A stretch of 64,000 nt of DNA from Tanypteryx hageni. Lineage: Eukaryota > Arthropoda > Insecta > Odonata > Petaluridae. A program made the position numbers and the translations under genes. Positions 22,161-33,707 of this stretch are shown piece after piece. The stretch lies in the NCBI GenBank assembly GCA_028673005.1, contig CM054114.1, positions 24,705,369 through 24,769,368 of the forward strand, in the 5' to 3' direction. The notes beneath the pieces were generated by a model, which made no database searches, was not told the DNA's origin, and was given only the letters and a program-made list of their open reading frames with translations. Position 1 is the first letter of the stretch. The number at the start of each line of letters is the position of its first letter.

Positions 22161-24009
22161 CCTAGGTACTGCCGACCCTCAAGAGAATCATATTTACTGC
22201 CGCCCCTTAAGAGAATCCTAGGTACTGCCGCGTTTTTAAGAGAATACTATGTACTACCGCCCCTTAAGAGAATCCTAGGTACTGCCGCCCCTAAAGAGAA
22301 TCCTAGGTACCGCCGCCCCTTAAGAGAATCCTAGGTACTGCCGACCCTTAAGAGAATCCCAGGTACTGTCGCCCCTTAAGAGAATCCTAGTTACTGCCGC
22401 CCCTTAAGAGAATCCTAGGTACTGCAGCCCCTTAAGAGAATCCTAGGTACTGCCGCCCCTTAAGAGAATCCTAGTTACTGACGCCCCTTAAGAGAATCCT
22501 AGGTACTGCCGCCCCTTAAGAGAATCCTTGGTACTGCCGCCCCTTAAGAGAATCCCAGGTACTTTCGCCCCTTAAGAGAATCCTAGTTACTGCAGCCCCT
22601 TAAGAGAATCCTAGGTACTGTCGCCCCTTAAGAGAATCCTAGGTACCGCCGCCCCTTAAGAGAATCCTAGGTACTGCCGACCCTTAAGAGAATCCCAGGT
22701 ACTGTCGCCCCTTAAGAGAATCCTAGTTACTGCCGCCCCTTAAGAGAATCCTAGGTACTGCAGCCCCTTAAGAGAATCCTAGGTACTGCCGCCCCTTAAG
22801 AGAATCCTAGTTACTGACGCCCCTTAAGAGAATCCTAGGTACTGCCGCCCCTTAAGAGAATCCTTGGTACTGCCGCCCCTTAAGAGAATCCCAGGTACTG
22901 TCGCCCCTTAAGAGAATCCTAGTTACTGCAGCCCCTTAAGAGAATCCTAGGTACTGCCGCCCCTTAAGAGAATCCTAGGTACTGCCGCCCCTTAAGAGAA
23001 TCCTAGGTACTGCCGCCCCTTAAGAGAATCCTTGGTACTGCCGCCCCTTAAGAGAATCCCAGGTACTGTCGCCCCTTAAGAGAATCCTAGTTACTGCCGC
23101 CCCTTAAGAGAATCCTAGGTACTGCCGCCCCTTAAGAGAATCCCAGTTACTGCCGCCCCTTAAGAGAATCCTAGGTACTGCCGCCCCTTAAGAGAATCCT
23201 AGGTACCGCCGCCCCTTAAGAGAATCCTAGGTACTGCCGCCCCTTAAGAGAATCCCAGGTACAGTCGCCCCTTAAGAGAATCCTAGTTACTGCCGCCCCT
23301 TAAGAGAATCCTAGGTACTGCAGCCCCTTAAGAGAATCCTAGGTACTGTCGCCCCTTAAGAGAATCCTAGTTACTGCCGCCCCTTAAGAGAATCCTAGGT
23401 ACTGCCGCCCCTTAAGAGATTCCTTGGTACTGCCGCCCCTTAAGAGAATCCCAGGTACTGTCGCCCCTTAAGAGAATCCTAGTTACTGCCGCCCCTTAAG
23501 AGAATCCTAGGTACTGCCGCCCCTTAAGAGAATCCCAGTTACTGCCGCCCCTTAAGAGAATCCCAGTTACTGCCGCCCCTTAAGAGAATCCTAGTGACTG
23601 CCGCCCCTTATGAGAATCCTAGGTACTGCAGCCCCTTAAGAGAATCCTAGGTACTGCCGCCCCTTAAGAGAATCCTAGGTACTGCCGCCCCTTAAGAGAA
23701 TCCTAGGTACTGCAGCCCCTTAAGAGAATCCCATTTACTGCCGCCCCTTAAGAGAATCCTAGGTACTGCCGCCCCTTAAGAGAATCCTAGGTACTGCCGC
23801 CCCTTAAAGAATTCTAGGTACAGCCGCCCCTTAAGAGAATACTAGGTACTGCCGCCCCTTAAGAGAATCCTAGGTACTGCTGCCCCTTAAGAGAATCCTA
23901 GGTACTGCCGCCTTTTTAAGAGAATACTATGTACTACCGCCCCTTAAGAGAATCCTAGGTACTGCCGCCCCTAAAGAGAATCCTAGGTACTGCCGCCCCT
24001 TAAGAGAAT
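22161..24009. repeat. 28-bp minisatellite array 6 (1,849 bp)
   Basis: Same length as arrays 3-8. The distal end has the ctgctgcc variant (near 23878), also seen in arrays 5, 7, 8 and 11. Confidence 0.95.
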
Positions 24010-24745
24010 TAAATATAATACCTACATAATATAAAAAACTAAAAATACGCAATAATCCATATCCACCTAATTTTAATAAAACCCCTGCTAAAATTATAGA
24101 ACCAGATACAGGGGCTTCAACATGAGACTTAGGTAATCATAAATGAAAAATGAACATAGGTATTTTTACTAAAAAAGCAAAAATTAAAGAAATATATAAA
24201 TAAAAACTAAAATTAAATTGTTGAATAGAAAAAAACAAAAATATTTCATGTATCAAAAGAATAATAAATATTAAAGATAGAAATTAATAAGGGTAATGAA
24301 GCAAATAAAGTATAAAACAACATATAAATTCCTGCTTGTATACGTTCAGGTTGATAACCTCAACCTAAAATCAAAAAGAATGTGGGAATTAATGATCTTT
24401 CAAAAAAGAAATAAAATATAAAAAGTCTATTTCTTATAAAAGTTAATATTAAAAATATCAACAAAAAAATATTTGTTAATATAAATAAAATAATAAAATT
24501 TTTATTTATATAATAGATATTATAGCCAATAACATTAAACAACAAATCCAAAATCTAAGTAAAATTAATCCATATCTTAAAACATCCTCACCCAAATAAT
24601 AACCCATATTACAAAAATAAGAAGTTATATATCCTTCAACCAAAAAAAGGAAAGAACCTAAAAACAATAAACAAACTATATTTCAATAACTAGCTAAAAA
24701 GGACAAGGGGATCAAAAAGATTACAAACAAAATAAATTTTAACAT
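24010..24745 (-). pseudogene. nad4: nad4 N-terminal half (copy 7)
   Basis: Type A form with the Glu codon and HLWLPKSH intact; shifted-frame open segment at 24360-24551. Confidence 0.9.
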
Positions 24746-25033
24746 TGAAGTATATTAAAAGCACTAAAATAATCATTACCATAAGTACCAATTATTGAAA
24801 CCAAAATAGAAAGACCTAAAGCACCCTCACAAACACCAAAATTCAAAAAATATATTAAAAAATATAAATCATAAAATTCCCATAAAAGAATAAAAAACAA
24901 GAAATAAAATAAACTAAGAACAATAAATTCCAATCTTAATAAAGTTGAAAGTAAGTGTTTACACTTAGAAATGAAAGCCCAAACTCCCCCTCCAGCAAGC
25001 ACAAAAAAAAACAAAATAATAAAAGGTTAACAT
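24739..25033 (-). pseudogene. nad4L: nad4L, 9-A, SKCKH form (copy 7)
   Basis: Same protein as copy 5. Confidence 0.9.
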
Positions 25034-25035
25034 TA

Positions 25036-25101
25036 GTTTCAGTAGTTTATAAAAACATTGGTCTTGTAAACCAAAATAGGGATATTAAATCCCCTAAAAC
25101 T
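25036..25101 (+). tRNA. trnT: tRNA-Thr (TGT), copy 7
   Basis: As copy 1. Confidence 0.87.
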
Positions 25102-25137
25102 CTTAATATTTAATACCCCCCCCCATTAATTATTAAT

Positions 25138-25203
25138 CAGAGAAGAACTCCATACAATCATCATTAATCTCCAAAATTAATATCTTAATTAAACTATTCT
25201 CTG
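25138..25203 (-). tRNA. trnP: tRNA-Pro (TGG), copy 7
   Basis: As copy 1. Confidence 0.85.
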
Positions 25204-25204
25204 T

Positions 25205-25875
25205 ATCAGACAAATTCTTTATATATTTCTAGCAGCATTAAATAATTTTCTATTTACTAAAATAAATCACCCTATAAATATAGGTATTATTTTACTATTA
25301 CAAACATTATTAATATGTTTAGTAACAGGTTGTATATCCCAAACAGCCTGATTTTCATATATTTTATTTCTTGTTTTTTTGGGTGGCATACTAGTTCTTT
25401 TTATTTATATAACAAGAATTGCTTCAAATGAAATTTTTCAAAAAAGAAATTATTTATTATTATATATATTATTTTCAACAATTTCTTTTATTATTTTATT
25501 ATTTATTTTATTTATAGATCCTGTAATAACATCTTTTAATAGAACTGGTGAAACTTTATCATTTATAAGAATTATTTTAATTGTTATCACTACTGTAATT
25601 ATATCAATTTCATCTTTTATTTCCAAAAAATCCGTAATTGACCGAGAAAAAATATCTCCATTTGAATGCGGATTTGATCCATTTACAACTGCAGGAATTC
25701 CCTTCTCTTTACGATTCTTCTTAATTGCAGTAATCTTCTTAATTTTTAATGTAGAAATTGCCTTATTATTACCAATAATAATAGTAATATAAGAATATCA
25801 AATATCAAAACTTGAATATGAATTTCAAGAATCTTTTTTATTATTTTATTACTGGGATTATATCATGAATGAAAT
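25205..25875 (+). pseudogene. nad6-nad3 chimera (copy 7, dimer type A)
   Basis: Differs from copy 5 by a synonymous ACC to ACT change (tatcactactg near 25590). Confidence 0.9.
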
Positions 25876-26010
25876 TGTACAATTGTATCCTGTGGCGTCT
25901 GTGTTGCAGTATCACTTCCAAACTCACTATAATCTACTGATAACGGCGAAAAGTTATAAACAGAAATTTCAGTTACTCAATCTAAAATTACAGCTTATTT
26001 TGTGAACTGA
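25876..26010. other. 135-bp spacer, copy 7
   Basis: Same as 1313-1447. Confidence 0.75.
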
Positions 26011-27859
26011 CCTAGGTACTGCCGACCCTCAAGAGAATCATATTTACTGCCGCCCCTTAAGAGAATCCTAGGTACTGCCGCGTTTTTAAGAGAATACTAT
26101 GTACTACCGCCCCTTAAGAGAATCCTAGGTACTGCCGCCCCTAAAGAGAATCCTAGGTACCGCCGCCCCTTAAGAGAATCCTAGGTACTGCCGACCCTTA
26201 AGAGAATCCCAGGTACTGTCGCCCCTTAAGAGAATCCTAGTTACTGCCGCCCCTTAAGAGAATCCTAGGTACTGCAGCCCCTTAAGAGAATCCTAGGTAC
26301 TGCCGCCCCTTAAGAGAATCCTAGTTACTGACGCCCCTTAAGAGAATCCTAGGTACTGCCGCCCCTTAAGAGAATCCTTGGTACTGCCGCCCCTTAAGAG
26401 AATCCCAGGTACTTTCGCCCCTTAAGAGAATCCTAGTTACTGCAGCCCCTTAAGAGAATCCTAGGTACTGTCGCCCCTTAAGAGAATCCTAGGTACCGCC
26501 GCCCCTTAAGAGAATCCTAGGTACTGCCGACCCTTAAGAGAATCCCAGGTACTGTCGCCCCTTAAGAGAATCCTAGTTACTGCCGCCCCTTAAGAGAATC
26601 CTAGGTACTGCAGCCCCTTAAGAGAATCCTAGGTACTGCCGCCCCTTAAGAGAATCCTAGTTACTGACGCCCCTTAAGAGAATCCTAGGTACTGCCGCCC
26701 CTTAAGAGAATCCTTGGTACTGCCGCCCCTTAAGAGAATCCCAGGTACTGTCGCCCCTTAAGAGAATCCTAGTTACTGCAGCCCCTTAAGAGAATCCTAG
26801 GTACTGCCGCCCCTTAAGAGAATCCTAGGTACTGCCGCCCCTTAAGAGAATCCTAGGTACTGCCGCCCCTTAAGAGAATCCTTGGTACTGCCGCCCCTTA
26901 AGAGAATCCCAGGTACTGTCGCCCCTTAAGAGAATCCTAGTTACTGCCGCCCCTTAAGAGAATCCTAGGTACTGCCGCCCCTTAAGAGAATCCCAGTTAC
27001 TGCCGCCCCTTAAGAGAATCCTAGGTACTGCCGCCCCTTAAGAGAATCCTAGGTACCGCCGCCCCTTAAGAGAATCCTAGGTACTGCCGCCCCTTAAGAG
27101 AATCCCAGGTACAGTCGCCCCTTAAGAGAATCCTAGTTACTGCCGCCCCTTAAGAGAATCCTAGGTACTGCAGCCCCTTAAGAGAATCCTAGGTACTGTC
27201 GCCCCTTAAGAGAATCCTAGTTACTGCCGCCCCTTAAGAGAATCCTAGGTACTGCCGCCCCTTAAGAGATTCCTTGGTACTGCCGCCCCTTAAGAGAATC
27301 CCAGGTACTGTCGCCCCTTAAGAGAATCCTAGTTACTGCCGCCCCTTAAGAGAATCCTAGGTACTGCCGCCCCTTAAGAGAATCCCAGTTACTGCCGCCC
27401 CTTAAGAGATTCCCAGTTACTGCCGCCCCTTAAGAGAATCCTAGTGACTGCCGCCCCTTATGAGAATCCTAGGTACTGCAGCCCCTTAAGAGAATCCTAG
27501 GTACTGCCGCCCCTTAAGAGAATCCTAGGTACTGCCGCCCCTTAAGAGAATCCTAGGTACTGCAGCCCCTTAAGAGAATCCCATTTACTGCCGCCCCTTA
27601 AGAGAATCCTAGGTACTGCCGCCCCTTAAGAGAATCCTAGGTACTGCCGCCCCTTAAAGAATTCAAGGTACAGCCGCCCCTTAAGAGAATACTAGGTACT
27701 GCCGCCCCTTAAGAGAATCCTAGGTACTGCTGCCCCTTAAGAGAATCCTAGGTACTGCCGCCTTTTTAAGAGAATACTATGTACTACCGCCCCTTAAGAG
27801 AATCCTAGGTACTGCCGCCCCTAAAGAGAATCCTAGGTACTGCCGCCCCTTAAGAGAAT
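26011..27859. repeat. 28-bp minisatellite array 7 (1,849 bp)
   Basis: Counterpart of array 5, one dimer (7,697 bp) downstream, with the same rare variants in the same places. Confidence 0.95.
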
Positions 27860-28592
27860 TAAATATAATACCTACATAATATAAAAAACTAAAAATACGC
27901 AATAATCCATATCCACCTAATTTTAATAAAACCCCTGCTAAAATTATAGAACCAGATACAGGGGCTTCAACATGAGACTTAGGTGATAAATGAAAAATGA
28001 ACATAGGTATTTTTACTAAAAAAGCAAAAATTAAAGAAATATATAAATAAAAACTAAAATTAAATTGTTGAATAGAAAAAAACAAAAATATTTCATGTAT
28101 CAAAAGAATAATAAATATTAAAGATAGAAATTAATAAGGGTAATGAAGCAAATAAAGTATAAAACAACAAATAAATTCCTGCTTGTATACGTTCAGGTTG
28201 ATAACCTCAACCTAAAATCAAAAAGAATGTGGGAATTAATGATATTTAAAAAAAGAAATAAAATATAAAAAGTCTATTTCTTATAAAAGTTAATATTAAA
28301 AATATCAACAAAAAAATATTTGTTAATATAAATAAAATAATAAAATTTTTATTTATATAATAGATATTATAGCCAATAACATTAAACAACAAATCCAAAA
28401 TCTAAGTAAAATTAATCCATATCTTAAAACATCCTCACCCAAATAATAACCCATATTACAAAAATAAGAAGTTATATATCCTTCAACCAAAAAAAGGAAA
28501 GAACCTAAAAACAATAAACAAACTATATTTCAATAACTAGCTAAAAAGGACAAGGGGATCAAAAAGATTACAAACAAAATAAATTTTAACAT
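27860..28592 (-). pseudogene. nad4: nad4 N-terminal half, 3-bp deletion and extra stop (copy 8)
   Basis: Repeats both private lesions of copy 6: HLSPKSH (near 27984) and the Glu to TAA stop. Confidence 0.9.
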
Positions 28593-28880
28593 TGAAGTAT
28601 ATTAAAAGCACTAAAATAATCATTACCATAAGTACCAATTATTGAAACCAAAATAGAAAGACCTAAAGCACCCTCACAAACACCAAAATTCAAAAAATAT
28701 ATTAAAAAATATAAATCATAAAATTCCCATAAAAGAATAAAAAACAAGAAATAAAATAAACTAAGAACAATAAATTCCAATCTTAATAAAGTTGAAAGTA
28801 AGTGTTTACACTTAGAAATGAAAGCCCAAACTCCCCCTCCAGCAAGCACAAAAAAAAACAAAATAATAAAAGGTTAACAT
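28586..28880 (-). pseudogene. nad4L: nad4L, 9-A, SKCKH form (copy 8)
   Basis: Same protein as copy 5. Confidence 0.9.
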
Positions 28881-28882
28881 TA

Positions 28883-28948
28883 GTTTCAGTAGTTTATAAA
28901 AACATTGGTCTTGTAAACCAAAATAGGGATATTAAATCCCCTAAAACT
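28883..28948 (+). tRNA. trnT: tRNA-Thr (TGT), copy 8
   Basis: As copy 1. Confidence 0.87.
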
Positions 28949-28984
28949 CTTAATATTTAATACCCCCCCCCATTAATTATTAAT

Positions 28985-29050
28985 CAGAGAAGAACTCCAT
29001 ACAATCATCATTAATCTCCAAAATTAATATCTTAATTAAACTATTCTCTG
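28985..29050 (-). tRNA. trnP: tRNA-Pro (TGG), copy 8
   Basis: As copy 1. Confidence 0.85.
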
Positions 29051-29051
29051 T

Positions 29052-29722
29052 ATCAGACAAATTCTTTATATATTTCTAGCAGCATTAAATAATTTTCTAT
29101 TTACTAAAATAAATCACCCTATAAATATAGGTATTATTTTACTATTACAAACATTATTAATATGTTTAGTAACAGGTTGTATATCCCAAACAGCCTGATT
29201 TTCATATATTTTATTTCTTGTTTTTTTGGGTGGCATACTAGTTCTTTTTATTTATATAACAAGAATTGCTTCAAATGAAATTTTTCAAAAAAGAAATTAT
29301 TTATTATTATATATATTATTTTCAACAATTTCTTTTATTATTTTATTATTTATTTTATTTATAGATCCTGTAATAACATCTTTTAATAGAACTGGTGAAA
29401 CTTTATCATTTATAAGAATTATTTTAATTGTTATCACCACTGTAATTATATGAATTTCATCTTTTATTTCCAAAAAATCCGTAATTGACCGAGAAAAAAT
29501 ATCTCCATTTGAATGCGGATTTGATCCATTTACAACTGCAGGAATTCCCTTCTCTTTACGATTCTTCTTAATTGCAGTAATCTTCTTAATTTTTAATGTA
29601 GAAATTGCCTTATTATTACCAATAATAATAGTAATATAAGAATATCAAATATCAAAACTTGAATATGAATTTCAAGAATCTTTTTTATTATTTTATTACT
29701 GGGATTATATCATGAATGAAAT
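29052..29722 (+). pseudogene. nad6-nad3 chimera with TGA (copy 8, dimer type B)
   Basis: TGA at 29451-29453 in the nad3 part. Confidence 0.9.
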
Positions 29723-29857
29723 TGTACAATTGTATCCTGTGGCGTCTGTGTTGCAGTATCACTTCCAAACTCACTATAATCTACTGATAACGGCGAAAAG
29801 TTATAAACAGAAATTTCAGTTACTCAATCTAAAATTACAGCTTATTTTGTGAACTGA
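29723..29857. other. 135-bp spacer, copy 8
   Basis: Same as 1313-1447. Confidence 0.75.
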
Positions 29858-31706
29858 CCTAGGTACTGCCGACCCTCAAGAGAATCATATTTACTGCCGC
29901 CCCTTAAGAGAATCCTAGGTACTGCCGCGTTTTTAAGAGAATACTATGTACTACCGCCCCTTAAGAGAATCCTAGGTACTGCCGCCCCTAAAGAGAATCC
30001 TAGGTACCGCCGCCCCTTAAGAGAATCCTAGGTACTGCCGACCCTTAAGAGAATCCCAGGTACTGTCGCCCCTTAAGAGAATCCTAGTTACTGCCGCCCC
30101 TTAAGAGAATCCTAGGTACTGCAGCCCCTTAAGAGAATCCTAGGTACTGCCGCCCCTTAAGAGAATCCTAGTTACTGACGCCCCTTAAGAGAATCCTAGG
30201 TACTGCCGCCCCTTAAGAGAATCCTTGGTACTGCCGCCCCTTAAGAGAATCCCAGGTACTTTCGCCCCTTAAGAGAATCCTAGTTACTGCAGCCCCTTAA
30301 GAGAATCCTAGGTACTGTCGCCCCTTAAGAGAATCCTAGGTACCGCCGCCCCTTAAGAGAATCCTAGGTACTGCCGACCCTTAAGAGAATCCCAGGTACT
30401 GTCGCCCCTTAAGAGAATCCTAGTTACTGCCGCCCCTTAAGAGAATCCTAGGTACTGCAGCCCCTTAAGAGAATCCTAGGTACTGCCGCCCCTTAAGAGA
30501 ATCCTAGTTACTGACGCCCCTTAAGAGAATCCTAGGTACTGCCGCCCCTTAAGAGAATCCTTGGTACTGCCGCCCCTTAAGAGAATCCCAGGTACTGTCG
30601 CCCCTTAAGAGAATCCTAGTTACTGCAGCCCCTTAAGAGAATCCTAGGTACTGCCGCCCCTTAAGAGAATCCTAGTTACTGACGCCCCTTAAGAGAATCC
30701 TAGGTACTGCCGCCCCTTAAGAGAATCCTTGGTACTGCCGCCCCTTAAGAGAATCCCAGGTACTGTCGCCCCTTAAGAGAATCCTAGTTACTGCCGCCCC
30801 TTAAGAGAATCCTAGGTACTGCCGCCCCTTAAGAGAATCCCAGTTACTGCCGCCCCTTAAGAGAATCCTAGGTACTGCCGCCCCTTAAGAGAATCCTAGG
30901 TACCGCCGCCCCTTAAGAGAATCCTAGGTACTGCCGCCCCTTAAGAGAATCCCAGGTACTGTCGCCCCTTAAGAGAATCCTAGTTACTGCCGCCCCTTAA
31001 GAGAATCCTAGGTACTGCAGCCCCTTAAGAGAATCCTAGGTACTGTCGCCCCTTAAGAGAATCCTAGTTACTGCCGCCCCTTAAGAGAATCCTAGGTACT
31101 GCCGCCCCTTAAGAGATTCCTTGGTACTGCCGCCCCTTAAGAGAATCCCAGGTACTGTCGCCCCTTAAGAGAATCCTAGTTACTGCCGCCCCTTAAGAGA
31201 ATCCTAGGTACTGCCGCCCCTTAAGAGAATCCCAGTTACTGCCGCCCCTTAAGAGAATCCCAGTTACTGCCGCCCCTTAAGAGAATCCTAGTGACTGCCG
31301 CCCCTTATGAGAATCCTAGGTACTGCAGCCCCTTAAGAGAATCCTAGGTACTGCCGCCCCTTAAGAGAATCCTAGGTACTGCCGCCCCTTAAGAGAATCC
31401 TAGGTACTGCAGCCCCTTAAGAGAATCCCATTTACTGCCGCCCCTTAAGAGAATCCTAGGTACTGCCGCCCCTTAAGAGAATCCTAGGTACTGCCGCCCC
31501 TTAAAGAATTCTAGGTACAGCCGCCCCTTAAGAGAATACTAGGTACTGCCGCCCCTTAAGAGAATCCTAGGTACTGCTGCCCCTTAAGAGAATCCTAGGT
31601 ACTGCCGCCTTTTTAAGAGAATACTATGTACTACCGCCCCTTAAGAGAATCCTAGGTACTGCCGCCCCTAAAGAGAATCCTAGGTACTGCCGCCCCTTAA
31701 GAGAAT
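29858..31706. repeat. 28-bp minisatellite array 8 (1,849 bp)
   Basis: Proximal part like array 6, but near 30660 it has the agttactgacg repeat where array 6 has aggtactgccg, and near 30955 tactgtcg where array 6 has tacagtcg. The middle section resembles array 2 instead, suggesting a conversion tract. Confidence 0.93.
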
Positions 31707-32442
31707 TAAATATAATACCTACATAATATAAAAAACTAAAAATACGCAATAATCCATATCCACCTAATTTTAATAAAACCCCTGCTAAAATTATAGAACC
31801 AGATACAGGGGCTTCAACATGAGACTTAGGTAATCATAAATGAAAAATGAACATAGGTATTTTTACTAAAAAAGCAAAAATTAAAGAAATATATAAATAA
31901 AAACTAAAATTAAATTGTTGAATAGAAAAAAACAAAAATATTTCATGTATCAAAAGAATAATAAATATTAAAGATAGAAATTAATAAGGGTAATGAAGCA
32001 AATAAAGTATAAAACAACATATAAATTCCTGCTTGTATACGTTCAGGTTGATAACCTCAACCTAAAATCAAAAAGAATGTGGGAATTAATGATCTTTCAA
32101 AAAAGAAATAAAATATAAAAAGTCTATTTCTTATAAAAGTTAATATTAAAAATATCAACAAAAAAATATTTGTTAATATAAATAAAATAATAAAATTTTT
32201 ATTTATATAATAGATATTATAGCCAATAACATTAAACAACAAATCCAAAATCTAAGTAAAATTAATCCATATCTTAAAACATCCTCACCCAAATAATAAC
32301 CCATATTACAAAAATAAGAAGTTATATATCCTTCAACCAAAAAAAGGAAAGAACCTAAAAACAATAAACAAACTATATTTCAATAACTAGCTAAAAAGGA
32401 CAAGGGGATCAAAAAGATTACAAACAAAATAAATTTTAACAT
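31707..32442 (-). pseudogene. nad4: nad4 N-terminal half (copy 9)
   Basis: Type A form; shifted-frame open segment at 32057-32248. The catataaatt variant near 32018 is shared with copy 7. Confidence 0.9.
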
Positions 32443-32729
32443 TGAAGTATATTAAAAGCACTAAAATAATCATTACCATAAGTACCAATTATTGAAACCA
32501 AAATAGAAAGACCTAAAGCACCATCACAAACACCAAAATTCAAAAAATATATTAAAAAATATAAATCATAAAATTCCCATAAAAGAATAAAAAACAAGAA
32601 ATAAAATAAACTAAGAACAATAAATTCCAATCTTAATAAAGTTGAAAGTAAGTGTTTACACTTAGAAATGAAAGCCCAAACTCCCCCTCCAGCAAGCACA
32701 AAAAAAACAAAATAATAAAAGGTTAACAT
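32436..32729 (-). pseudogene. nad4L: nad4L, intact 97-codon frame (copy 9)
   Basis: The A-run has 8 bases, so the frame is open from ATG at 32729 to the TAA overlapping nad4, with N-terminus [20 protein letters not shown]. This shows the ancestral start and length. The protein has two substitutions in otherwise constant places: SKCKH and Glu to Asp in CDGALGL (near 32523). It is the most complete gene in the window along with copy 15, but the Glu in this motif is highly conserved in the family and the surrounding genes are broken. Confidence 0.88.
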
Positions 32730-32731
32730 TA

Positions 32732-32797
32732 GTTTCAGTAGTTTATAAAAACATTGGTCTTGTAAACCAAAATAGGGATATTAAATCCCCTAAAACT
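32732..32797 (+). tRNA. trnT: tRNA-Thr (TGT), copy 9
   Basis: As copy 1. Confidence 0.87.
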
Positions 32798-32834
32798 CTT
32801 AATATTTAATACCCCCCCCCCATTAATTATTAAT

Positions 32835-32900
32835 CAGAGAAGAACTCCATACAATCATCATTAATCTCCAAAATTAATATCTTAATTAAACTATTCTCTG
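32835..32900 (-). tRNA. trnP: tRNA-Pro (TGG), copy 9
   Basis: As copy 1; 10-C run. Confidence 0.85.
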
Positions 32901-32901
32901 T

Positions 32902-33572
32902 ATCAGACAAATTCTTTATATATTTCTAGCAGCATTAAATAATTTTCTATTTACTAAAATAAATCACCCTATAAATATAGGTATTATTTTACTATTACAA
33001 ACATTATTAATATGTTTAGTAACAGGTTGTATATCCCAAACAGCCTGATTTTCATATATTTTATTTCTTGTTTTTTTGGGTGGCATACTAGTTCTTTTTA
33101 TTTATATAACAAGAATTGCTTCAAATGAAATTTTTCAAAAAAGAAATTATTTATTATTATATATATTATTTTCAACAATTTCTTTTATTATTTTATTATT
33201 TATTTTATTTATAGATCCTGTAATAACATCTTTTAATAGAACTGGTGAAACTTTATCATTTATAAGAATTATTTTAATTGTTATCACCACTGTAATTATA
33301 TCAATTTCATCTTTTATTTCCAAAAAATCCGTAATTGACCGAGAAAAAATATCTCCATTTGAATGCGGATTTGATCCATTTACAACTGCAGGAATTCCCT
33401 TCTCTTTACGATTCTTCTTAATTGCAGTAATCTTCTTAATTTTTAATGTAGAAATTGCCTTATTATTACCAATAATAATAGTAATATAAGAATATCAAAT
33501 ATCAAAACTTGAATATGAATTTCAAGAATCTTTTTTATTATTTTATTACTGGGATTATATCATGAATGAAAT
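32902..33572 (+). pseudogene. nad6-nad3 chimera (copy 9)
   Basis: Type A form, no TGA in nad3, Gly in TTAGIP. Confidence 0.9.
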
Positions 33573-33707
33573 TGTACAATTGTATCCTGTGGCGTCTGTG
33601 TTGCAGTATCACTTCCAAACTCACTATAATCTACTGATAACGGCGAAAAGTTATAAACAGAAATTTCAGTTACTCAATCTAAAATTACAGCTTATTTTGT
33701 GAACTGA
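33573..33707. other. 135-bp spacer, copy 9
   Basis: Same as 1313-1447. Confidence 0.75.

Larger units (their letters stand above)
17042..24738. repeat. 7,697-bp dimeric higher-order repeat, first copy
   Basis: Two adjacent 3.85-kb units form one higher-order period. Unit A (from 17042) has no internal TGA in nad3, and the nad4 just upstream keeps the conserved Glu codon. Unit B (from 20889) has the TCA to TGA change in nad3, and the nad4 just upstream has a GAA to TAA stop plus a 3-bp deletion. The same ordered set of markers recurs exactly 7,697 bp later. Confidence 0.9.
24739..32435. repeat. 7,697-bp dimeric higher-order repeat, second copy
   Basis: Second occurrence of the A-B dimer. Landmarks 16663/24360/32057 (nad4 open segment), 20080/27777 (nad4 with the 3-bp deletion) and 21529/29226 (TGA-bearing nad6-nad3) are each spaced 7,697 bp. 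The array at 29858-31706 differs from its counterpart at 22161-24009 in a few repeats, so the two dimers are close but not identical. Confidence 0.9.
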
